11,522 nucleotides of DNA. Origin: Bryobacterales bacterium (GTDB lineage Bacteria > Acidobacteriota > Terriglobia > Bryobacterales > Bryobacteraceae). The stretch lies in contig PKZC01000407.1 of the NCBI GenBank assembly GCA_003132905.1, forward strand, positions 18,908 to 30,429, written 5' to 3'. Below the pieces are notes generated by a model. That model saw only the letters and a program-made list of their open reading frames with translations, ran no database searches and was not told the origin of the DNA. Position 1 is the stretch's first letter, and the number at the start of each line of letters is the position of its first letter. A program made the position numbers and the translations under genes. Positions 6,601 to 11,522 of the stretch are shown here, in pieces.

Positions 6601-7677
6601 GGGATCCTCATTTCCACCAATCGTCCATTCTCGCCAAGAACTGGAGGCGTGGGAGGGTTCCGCCAGCTACAAACTACGCAAACGGCTTAACGCCTATGTG
6701 CAACATGGTACTGGCGTGGTGACGACGCTGCACAGTTTCGATGGAACGGACGGGGAATTCCCCAGAGGCGGCCTCATTCAAGGTAGCGACGGGAATCTTT
6801 ATGGGACCACCTATCAGGGCGGGACGAACGGTGCCGGCACCATCTTTCGACTCGAGTTGGGACTGCCTCAACCTTCCGCTTACACCTGCACCAACACCAC
6901 CCCTCCCGTGATCAATTCCATCGATTCGGCCGGCTCCTACGGCGAATTCCCGTACTTCGCATCCGGGTCGTGGTTGGAGATCTTCGGGTCTAATCTGGCC
7001 GACCCCAACGATCCTCGACTGAACAACGCCACACATTCCGGCCAGTGGAGTTCGTCAGACTTCAATGGAATGAATGCGCCAACGGTGCTGGATGGCATCA
7101 GTGCCAGCATTAACGGAAAACCGGCCTACATCTGGTTCCTCTCGCCTACCCAGATGAACGTGCAAGCACCTGAAGATACGGCGACAGGCGATATCGCCAT
7201 CACGGTTACCAATTGCAAAGCCAGCAGCGCACCCCACATGTTTTCGCGGCGGGCCCTCGCACCAGGGATGCTGGCGCCGGCGAATGCTCCGGCGGGACTC
7301 AATATATGGTGGCCACTTTCGTTTCGGATGGGGCATACGTCTTGAATAGCAGCCTCGGGGCATCTTTCGGCGTAAACAGCCGGCCAGCCAAGCCGGACGA
7401 TGTGATTATAGCCTACGGAATCGGCTTCGGTGACGTGACTCCATCGATACTGCCAGGGGTGATTGTCCAGCAAAGCAACTCTCTGGTCAATCCCGTCAGC
7501 ATTTCGTTTGGGAGCACCGAAGCCACGCTCTCCTATCAGGGCCTGGCGGCCTCTTTCGTGGGTCTCTACGAGTTCTACATTACGGTGCCGGCTGGGCTCG
7601 CAGATGGCGATTATCAGATAAACCTGACGCAGAATGGGACCAGCGTGCCCCAGACCATGTTCCTGACCGGTGCATAA
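6599..7677 (+). pseudogene. Frameshifted, 5'-truncated GloVer-repeat/TIGR03437 protein gene
   Basis: Two adjoining frames together encode a recognisable protein. The first frame carries one GloVer-type beta-propeller repeat (about 6710-6854: GVVTTLHSFDGTDGEFPRGG, then DGNLYGTTYQGGTNGAGTIF). It continues into the first half of a TIGR03437 domain (SGSWLEIFGSNLA, then ISASINGKPAYIWFLSPTQMNVQAP, then ALAPGMLAPA). The family's continuation (GGTQYMVATFVSDGAYVL, then RPAKPDDVIIAYGIGFG, IVQQSNSL and GLYEFYITVPAGLADGDY) is in the next frame. Loss of one base near 7281-7296 explains the split, and the second frame ends at TAA 7675-7677. Before 6700 no signal peptide or further propeller repeats are visible, so the 5' part also seems lost. 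The ATG at 6599 is only the nearest in-frame start. Such proteins are normally secreted; a sequencing error is the alternative to decay. Confidence 0.75.
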
Positions 7678-7682
7678 CTAAC

Positions 7683-7772
7683 AGCGGTCTGCTGCCTTAT
7701 CGCGATGCGTTGGATTAGCGCCTGAAGGGATTTTCGCCCGGATTTCGCATTTATTGGCGTAACCGCTGATTT
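7683..7772. repeat. Dispersed non-coding repeat, copy 1
   Basis: This segment aligns with 11002-11081. The core CGCCCGGATTTC (7735-7746) is identical in both. CGCGATGCGTTGGAT (7701-7715) matches the other copy at 12 of 15 positions, and ACCGCTGATTT (7762-7772) matches at 9 of 11. The spacing between these blocks differs by only 3 and 1 bases. The copy begins soon after the stop codon of the preceding gene remnant. No open frame runs through both copies, so the repeat is probably not protein-coding. The homology was found by eye. Confidence 0.6.
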
Positions 7773-7790
7773 AGATTATCTCGGAAGTTG

Positions 7791-7825
7791 GGTTCGCGAG
7801 TGGCACCTGTGGTACCAGCTGAACC
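7791..7825. other. Imperfect hairpin, possible structured RNA or terminator
   Basis: GGTTC (7791-7795) pairs with GAACC (7821-7825). AGTGG (7799-7803) pairs with CCA and CT (7815-7817, 7819-7820) with one bulged G, and ACC (7805-7807) pairs with GGT (7811-7813) around a 3-base loop. That is about 13 base pairs with one mismatch and small bulges. No T-run follows, so an intrinsic terminator is unlikely. Function unknown. Confidence 0.35.
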
Positions 7826-7948
7826 GTCGGGACCCTGACTTCAGCGGGAAATGTAAGCTAAAAAACATTTTGTCCGAGTGAGGCGGCTGGCGATAGTCGC
7901 GGGTGGGGAAACCGAAAATTTATGCTCGTTATCGAAGGAGTTCTTGTA

Positions 7949-7954
7949 TATAAT
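7949..7954 (+). promoter_or_regulatory. Candidate -10 element for the secreted-protein operon
   Basis: A consensus TATAAT sits in an AT-rich stretch 127 bp before the ATG at 8082. No good -35 hexamer is found at 16-18 bp spacing (the best is TCGTTA at 7926-7931). Transcription from here would begin near 7961 and leave a leader of roughly 120 bases that contains the stem-loop at 8028-8043. This is a sequence match only. Confidence 0.4.
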
Positions 7955-8027
7955 TGTTCAACTCTTAGCCGGGCGTAAAGCATCGAACCTCGCCGCTCGT
8001 GGGCTTTTCCGGTGTTCGCGGACTAAG

Positions 8028-8043
8028 CGCTAAATAGTTAGCG
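8028..8043 (+). promoter_or_regulatory. Perfect stem-loop in the leader of the secreted-protein operon
   Basis: CGCTAA (8028-8033) and TTAGCG (8038-8043) form a perfect 6-bp stem with the loop ATAG. It ends 28 bases before the ribosome binding site GGAGGA. It could be an operator or an mRNA structure; it is not a terminator because no T-run follows. Confidence 0.4.
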
Positions 8044-8081
8044 GGATATTGCCCTTATAGTGAATGGAACTGGAGGAATCA

Positions 8082-9227
8082 ATGAAACTGAACCCTCTTA
8101 CTGCAGTGGCGTTTATGATCTGCTTGGCGGGTATCCTGGCAATCGCTCAAACTGTCCCGCCGGCAAGTCCCGCGGCATCTTCAGCGACCGGAACAGCCAA
8201 ACCTCCGATCCGAAAAGTGGCTTCTCAAGTGGATCAGGTCATTCAATTGACAAAGGCTGGAATGTCGGAAGGCCTGATCATCAAGTTTCTGCAAAAGAAC
8301 GCGAAGGCTGTGGCCTTGACAACCAGTGATCTTGTAAGACTGCAACAGGCTGGAGTATCCGAGAGGGTAATGAGCGTAATGATCGATCCAACTGCGAATC
8401 CGGAGGCTGCCCCGGCTGCTGCTCCCGCCGAGTTCACCGCTCCGCCAGCTCCGGCTCCGGTACCCGAGCCTCCATCTCCTCCGGCCCCGAGTTCCATCGC
8501 AGTTCCTGCAACCCCTATCGCATCCCGTACCGTTCCATCCACGGGGGATTGGAGGTCGGCTATTCAGCAAAGAATCGAGTCCGACTATCCTTTGACGCAG
8601 GCGACGGGCGACAAGTCCGACATCGTGAGCGCCGGAGCGGTCATGGTCCTGAAAAAGAATTCTTTGGTGTTGCATGCTGGCGCAATACTCTCAAACGCGA
8701 ACACCTACAAAAATGGGAAGCTCTCCGCGGGATTTTTTGGCGGGCTCTGCAAGACCTCCACGGAAGCCGGTTGCCGTTCGTTTGTCAAGGGCGAGAAATT
8801 TTGGTTGACCAATGTGGATGTAAAAGAGGATAGCCTGGTTCTGCAGTTCCTCAGTGATCCCCTTCCCGATTCTCGTTACTCAGGTACACTCAAGTTCCCG
8901 TTCCCGAAGGGCAGTCAGCCTACGGCCGATCAAATGGAAGCGTTAGTGGCCGAAGTGATCGAGGTTGATGCTTCCACTCCGCCGCCAGCGGCCGCATCCG
9001 CTCCCCCAGCTCCCCGACAACAACCGCTGTCTCCGATTGCGCCTCCACCTCCTCCGCCCGACCAGGCTGGGGCTCCTCAAACGGTCTCGGTGGGACAGAC
9101 GAAGGACCAAGTGGTGGCCGCGCTGGGCCAGCCGGTAAGAGTCGCCACGGTGGGAGCCAAGCAGATCCTCTATTTCAATGGTCTCAAGGTCACTCTCGTA
9201 AGCGGCAAAGTCACCCAGGTTCAGTAA
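8082..9227 (+). CDS. Secreted protein of unknown function with C-terminal SmpA/OmlA-like module
   Basis: A 381-residue protein. Residues 1-22 form a signal peptide (MKLNPLTAVAFMICLAGILA, with cleavage likely after AIA). Next comes a short helical region with two similar halves, VIQLTKAGMSEGLIIKFL and LVRLQQAGVSERVMSVMI. A Pro/Ala-rich linker follows (about 8398-8540). The globular middle begins near DYPLTQATGDKSDIVSAG and contains two cysteines in GGLCKTSTEAGCRSF. A second Pro-rich linker (about 8968-9075) leads to the last 46 residues (9087-9224), with SVGQTKDQVVAALGQP, KQILYF and KVTLVSGKVTQVQ. That end looks like the small SmpA/OmlA (BamE-like) fold and recurs in the next gene. The ATG at 8082 is chosen over 8064 because GGAGGA precedes it and the signal peptide then starts properly. 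The function is unknown. Confidence 0.85.
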   Translation: MKLNPLTAVAFMICLAGILAIAQTVPPASPAASSATGTAKPPIRKVASQVDQVIQLTKAGMSEGLIIKFLQKNAKAVALTTSDLVRLQQAGVSERVMSVMIDPTANPEAAPAAAPAEFTAPPAPAPVPEPPSPPAPSSIAVPATPIASRTVPSTGDWRSAIQQRIESDYPLTQATGDKSDIVSAGAVMVLKKNSLVLHAGAILSNANTYKNGKLSAGFFGGLCKTSTEAGCRSFVKGEKFWLTNVDVKEDSLVLQFLSDPLPDSRYSGTLKFPFPKGSQPTADQMEALVAEVIEVDASTPPPAAASAPPAPRQQPLSPIAPPPPPPDQAGAPQTVSVGQTKDQVVAALGQPVRVATVGAKQILYFNGLKVTLVSGKVTQVQ

Positions 9228-9257
9228 CCGTCCACATATCGAGAGGAGACAAAACTC

Positions 9258-10976
9258 ATGCGTACCGTCCTGCACTCATTTGAGTTTATGAGAATATCTC
9301 TGGCGCTGTGCCTCACGTGCCCGGTAGTAATTGCCGGATCTAAGCCGCCAGCTTCATCCGGCAAATCGGCCGCGCCCGGCGCCAGACCAGCGTCCTCTTC
9401 TTCCAGGCCAGGCGCGGCCGGCGGGGCCGCCAAAGGCGGCTCGGGCGCCGGGCACGGACCGACAACATCCAACCCGGGGCACGGACCGACAACGTCCAAT
9501 CCTGGACGCGGTCCGACAACCACCACTGCGGGACGTGGTGCGACGGCAACGGCAGCCAGCCGGACGCAGGGAGGCGGAGCCAATCGGAGCGCGATCTCGC
9601 ACCCTGCACCCAGGGGGAGCCGAGATGTGCACACAGCCAGTGGCAAGGACGTCAGGATGCGGCCGGGTGGCAAGTTGAGCGACCTTCATGATGGAAGACG
9701 GGGGATGGACGTTCATCGCGGCCTAGGCGGAGACCGGCGTGTGGAAGCGAGACGGCCGGATGGTTCACGCCTTGTAGCCGAGCGCGGCCGCCGTGGTTTT
9801 ATGGAGCGTCCTTACCGTTTTCGGGGACACGACTTCGCCCGCCGTAGTTATTACTTTCATGGCCGCCGCTTCGATCATTTTTATCGGCCCTACTATTATC
9901 GCGGAATGGCGATTGATGTTTACGAGCCTGATCTTTTCTATCCGGCGCCATTCTACGGATGGGTCTACAACCCCTGGGCCACGCCCGTGCAATTCTCCTG
10001 GGGCTTTGCCGCATCCCCGTGGTACGGGTATTACGGTCCTTATTTCGCACCGCAACCGTATTATCCAAACGCTTCCGCTTGGCTCGCGGATTATATGGTG
10101 TCGACTTCGCTGGCCGACGGCTATCAGGCACGAGTTGACGCTGGATTGCCGGTGCAACCCCCGCCTCCCGCCGCGCGAGGTCAAGTTGCTCTAACGGCCG
10201 ATGTTCAGGCGCAGATTGCCGAAGAAGTCCGTCGTCAGATTGCACTTGAGAACGCCGAGGCGCAGGGTGCTTCGCGCGGCCAGGACCCCGACCCACAGTC
10301 GAGTGGGATCGCGAGACTCGTGGGTGATGGCGCAAGCCACGTCTTCGTCATCGGCGACAATATGGATCTGACTAACTCGACGGGCCAGGAATGCTTAGTA
10401 ACACCCGGTGACGTTCTGCAGCTTCGAACGCCGCCCGCTCCCACAGCTAAGGAGGCAAATCTCGTTGTGCTGGCGAGCAAGGGAGGCCAGGAATGCGCGA
10501 AGTCTAGTACCGTCCTGGTTGCTATGAACGATCTTCAGGACCTCCAAAATCACATGCGGCAGACCATCGACCAAGGCCTCGGGGAAGTGCAGAAACAGGA
10601 AGGCAAAGGCTTGCCGAAAGCACCACCGTCGACTGCGGCTGCTGCAACGAATGCTCCTTACATCCAGGGTGCTCCCCCCGCGGACACGAATATCGCCACC
10701 GAACTTGCCGAGCAGGATAAGGAAGCTGATAACGCGGAGCGAGAGGCTAATCAAGAGGCTCTCGCACCCGGGGAGCCGTCGGGCGTGCCAGCCGGAGCCG
10801 CGGCCACAGCTTTAAGTTCCGCTCCTGTCGAGATCTCCAAGGGGCAGACCATCGCTCAGGTCAAAGGGCTGATGGGCGAACCGAAGAAGGTAGTCGACAT
10901 GGGGACCAAACAGGTCTATGTATACCCCGACATGAAGGTTACGTTTGCGGTCGGCAAAGTGATCGATATTCAATAA
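9258..10976 (+). CDS. Secreted aromatic-rich protein of unknown function with the same C-terminal module
   Basis: A 572-residue exported protein. The start has AGGAG at 9244-9248, nine bases upstream, and lies 30 bp after the previous gene. A signal peptide with a long N-region is followed by a Gly/Ala/Ser-rich low-complexity stretch holding four 9-residue repeats, then an Arg/Gly-rich segment. A Tyr/Trp/Pro-rich block follows (with FYGWVYNPW and PWYGYYGPYFAPQPYYPN), then a helix (LTADVQAQIAEEVRRQIALENAEAQ has the register of an amphipathic coil). A compact domain with two ECxx cysteine motifs (GQECLV, GQECAK) comes next. The last 46 residues (10836-10973) repeat the module seen in the preceding protein, with GQTIAQVKGLMGEP and KVTFAVGKVIDIQ. 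I recall similar proteins in Acidobacteria but know no function. An envelope or surface role is inferred. Confidence 0.85.
   Translation: MRTVLHSFEFMRISLALCLTCPVVIAGSKPPASSGKSAAPGARPASSSSRPGAAGGAAKGGSGAGHGPTTSNPGHGPTTSNPGRGPTTTTAGRGATATAASRTQGGGANRSAISHPAPRGSRDVHTASGKDVRMRPGGKLSDLHDGRRGMDVHRGLGGDRRVEARRPDGSRLVAERGRRGFMERPYRFRGHDFARRSYYFHGRRFDHFYRPYYYRGMAIDVYEPDLFYPAPFYGWVYNPWATPVQFSWGFAASPWYGYYGPYFAPQPYYPNASAWLADYMVSTSLADGYQARVDAGLPVQPPPPAARGQVALTADVQAQIAEEVRRQIALENAEAQGASRGQDPDPQSSGIARLVGDGASHVFVIGDNMDLTNSTGQECLVTPGDVLQLRTPPAPTAKEANLVVLASKGGQECAKSSTVLVAMNDLQDLQNHMRQTIDQGLGEVQKQEGKGLPKAPPSTAAAATNAPYIQGAPPADTNIATELAEQDKEADNAEREANQEALAPGEPSGVPAGAAATALSSAPVEISKGQTIAQVKGLMGEPKKVVDMGTKQVYVYPDMKVTFAVGKVIDIQ
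9450..9557 (+). repeat. In-frame 27-bp tandem repeat, four copies
   Basis: Units of 27 bp encode GHGPTTSNP, GHGPTTSNP, GRGPTTTTA and GRGATATAA at 9450-9476, 9477-9503, 9504-9530 and 9531-9557. The first two differ by only a few bases and the last two have diverged more. The repeat lies in the low-complexity N-terminal region of the secreted protein and keeps its frame, so copy number could vary without loss of the gene. Confidence 0.85.
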
Positions 10977-11001
10977 TCAATTCACTGGGTATTTTGTTCA
11001 T

Positions 11002-11081
11002 GCGGCGCCCGTTCACGACGCATTGGATGGCCGTGAGGGGTCTCCGCCCGGATTTCCACCGACTAGTGCAGCCGCTAATTT
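11002..11081. repeat. Dispersed non-coding repeat, copy 2
   Basis: This is the partner of 7683-7772, with the identical core CGCCCGGATTTC at 11045-11056. CACGACGCATTGGAT lies at 11014-11028 and GCCGCTAATTT at 11071-11081. It begins about 25 bp after the stop of the second secreted-protein gene, as copy 1 begins soon after the stop of the gene remnant. Together the two copies bracket the two-gene operon in direct orientation. Confidence 0.6.
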
Positions 11082-11108
11082 TCTCACTATGACTTATTTC
11101 AATTCCCC

Positions 11109-11129
11109 CATGGCTCGCAACAAGCCATG
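11109..11129. other. Perfect 7-bp hairpin
   Basis: CATGGCT (11109-11115) and AGCCATG (11123-11129) form a perfect stem around the 7-base loop CGCAACA. No T-run follows on either strand. The loop is complementary to TTGTTGC at 11151-11157, so a tertiary contact is possible. Function unknown. Confidence 0.4.
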
Positions 11130-11192
11130 CGTGCGGAAGGCAATATACGGTTGTTGCTTGCCACTGACAACAGCACGCTGTACTGGGAGCTC

Positions 11193-11265
11193 TTCTAGGC
11201 GCAGGGTAATGATACCCGTGACGTTCATTGGGAATACTGACGTCCCGCTGTACGTTCGCCTAGAA
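11193..11265. other. Branched inverted-repeat element (three-way junction in RNA)
   Basis: The outer arms TTCTAGGCG (11193-11201) and CGCCTAGAA (11257-11265) are perfectly complementary over 9 bp. Inside them lie two further hairpins: GGGTA/TACCC (11204-11208 with 11213-11217, loop ATGA), and GACGT plus CA (11220-11224, 11226-11227) with TGACGTC (11238-11244) and one bulged T. Together they can fold as a three-way junction. It ends 47 bp before the start of the following gene. It matches no riboswitch or ribozyme consensus that I can recognise. Confidence 0.45.
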
Positions 11266-11312
11266 TCTGGATGGGTAGGGCATTGTCCGGTTCACAAGGG
11301 CTACACTGAGAC

Positions 11313-11522
11313 TTGCAGGATTCAAACGATTTTTCAGGTTCTCCTATCGGCATCGCGGGCGCCGGGCGGGTGGCGCAGGCGTTGGGCAGGCTGCTGGCTG
11401 CGCATGGTGAACCGGTGGCTTGTATCGCGAGCCGCAGTATCGAGCGCGCGCGAAAGGCTGCTGCGTTTATTGGCTACAGCGTCCGGGCGGTGAGCTATTC
11501 GGAGCTCGCCCGTGGGACGGGT
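11313..11522 (+). CDS. Rossmann-fold NAD(P)-binding protein, DUF2520 type, 3' end outside the window
   Basis: The open frame from a TTG at 11313 runs to the window edge (70 codons). It encodes PIGIAGAGRVAQALGRLLA (about residues 11-29), a classic beta-alpha-beta dinucleotide site with GAGxxxxAL. VACIASRSIERARKAA follows, whose SRS loop after strand 2 suggests NADP preference. This is the N-terminus typical of the Rossmann-like plus DUF2520 proteins, related to F420-dependent NADP reductase and 6-phosphogluconate dehydrogenase folds. A TGA at 11307 in the same frame limits the start to the TTG. There is no near Shine-Dalgarno sequence (AAGGG at 11296-11300 is 12 bases away). A TACACT at 11302-11307 could be a -10 for a leaderless mRNA. 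The substrate is unknown. Confidence 0.78.
   Translation, partial: MQDSNDFSGSPIGIAGAGRVAQALGRLLAAHGEPVACIASRSIERARKAAAFIGYSVRAVSYSELARGTG

Larger units (their letters stand above)
7678..8081 (+). other. Non-coding region upstream of the secreted-protein operon
   Basis: A stretch of 404 bp with no credible gene on either strand. It holds, in order, the first copy of a dispersed direct repeat (about 7683-7772), an imperfect hairpin (7791-7825), an AT-rich inverted repeat AAATGT/ACATTT (7849-7870), a TATAAT element (7949-7954), a perfect small stem-loop (8028-8043) and the ribosome binding site GGAGGA (8072-8077). Local base composition is more AT-rich than the flanking genes from about 7850 on, in keeping with a regulatory region. 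Confidence 0.7.
10977..11312. other. Non-coding region rich in inverted repeats
   Basis: A stretch of 336 bp between the secreted-protein operon and the last gene. It holds the second copy of the dispersed repeat (about 11002-11081), a perfect 7-bp hairpin CATGGCT/AGCCATG (11109-11129), a possible pseudoknot-forming segment (11129-11178) and a branched inverted-repeat element (11193-11265). An open frame at 11023-11493 runs across it into the next gene in the wrong phase; it has low-complexity, Arg/Cys-rich content and is judged spurious. A short stretch in another frame near 11129-11192 reads somewhat protein-like (LLLATDNSTLYWELF) but stops at once. A decayed gene remnant is possible. Confidence 0.6.

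Noticed and set aside
7281..7296. Programmed ribosomal frameshift in the TIGR03437 gene
   Set aside because: No slippery heptamer or clear downstream stimulatory structure is visible; a lost base is simpler.
7701..7720. Possible integron attC site (GTTGGAT fits GTTRRRY)
   Set aside because: No matching RYYYAAC partner at the right distance, the second copy lacks the motif (ATTGGAT), and no integrase or cassette array is present.
7849..7871. AT-rich inverted repeat AAATGT/ACATTTT as terminator
   Set aside because: The stem is short and AT-rich with a 10-base loop, so it is too weak for an intrinsic terminator.
9354..10335. Several frames over the second secreted-protein gene, both strands
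   Set aside because: GC-rich low-complexity coding sequence produces long shadow frames. None has motifs, while the chosen frame has a ribosome binding site, signal peptide and shared C-terminal module.
11193..11312. Hammerhead ribozyme or a TPP/cobalamin riboswitch
   Set aside because: No CUGANGA...GAAA core, and the conserved TPP and B12 box sequences are absent. Only isolated short matches (GCCACTG, CTGAGA) were seen.
11023..11493. Plus-strand frame of 156 codons
   Set aside because: It crosses the dispersed repeat and the inverted repeats and then runs in the wrong phase over the Rossmann-fold gene. Its composition is not protein-like.

Overview
This window looks like a chromosomal segment of an Acidobacteriota bacterium, probably near the Bryobacterales/Solibacterales. 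The reasons are a Solibacter-type TIGR03437 C-terminal domain next to a GloVer-type repeat, a secreted DUF3617 protein, two secreted proteins of a kind I associate with Acidobacteria, and moderately high GC. The taxonomic call is inference from family content. I see no insertion sequence, CRISPR array, tRNA or rRNA.

Positions 1-3755 are one plus-strand block. It starts with the C-terminal 523 residues of lepA (elongation factor 4). A toxin-antitoxin pair follows: a ribbon-helix-helix antitoxin (MazE-like) and a MazF endoribonuclease. An FkbM-type methyltransferase and a non-classical enoyl-CoA hydratase (ECHDC3-like) come next. From mazE onward each gene overlaps the next. The lepA/mazE junction carries a perfectly centred double dyad (AGCCA/TGGCT half-sites) around an extended -10 element, which is a good candidate for the antitoxin's own operator.

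Positions 3763-6600 are tightly packed with alternating strands. A membrane glycosyltransferase (GT39-like, minus) is convergent with the hydratase across 7 bp. It is divergent from an RluD-type 23S rRNA pseudouridine synthase across only 22-37 bp. The synthase is convergent with a secreted DUF3617 protein, and their stop codons overlap.

Positions 6599-7677 hold a decayed gene. One GloVer-type repeat is followed by a TIGR03437 domain that is split by a frameshift near 7281-7296. Positions 7678-8081 are non-coding and hold a candidate hairpin, a TATAAT promoter element and a stem-loop close to the next gene's ribosome binding site.

Positions 8082-10976 form a two-gene operon for secreted proteins of unknown function. 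The two are unlike over most of their length but end in the same roughly 46-residue module, which resembles SmpA/OmlA (BamE-like). The module is flanked by a diverged non-coding direct repeat (about 7683-7772 and 11002-11081) that shares a 12-bp identical core.

Positions 10977-11312 are non-coding and rich in inverted repeats. The window ends inside a gene for a Rossmann-fold NAD(P)-binding protein (DUF2520 type) that starts at a TTG at 11313.
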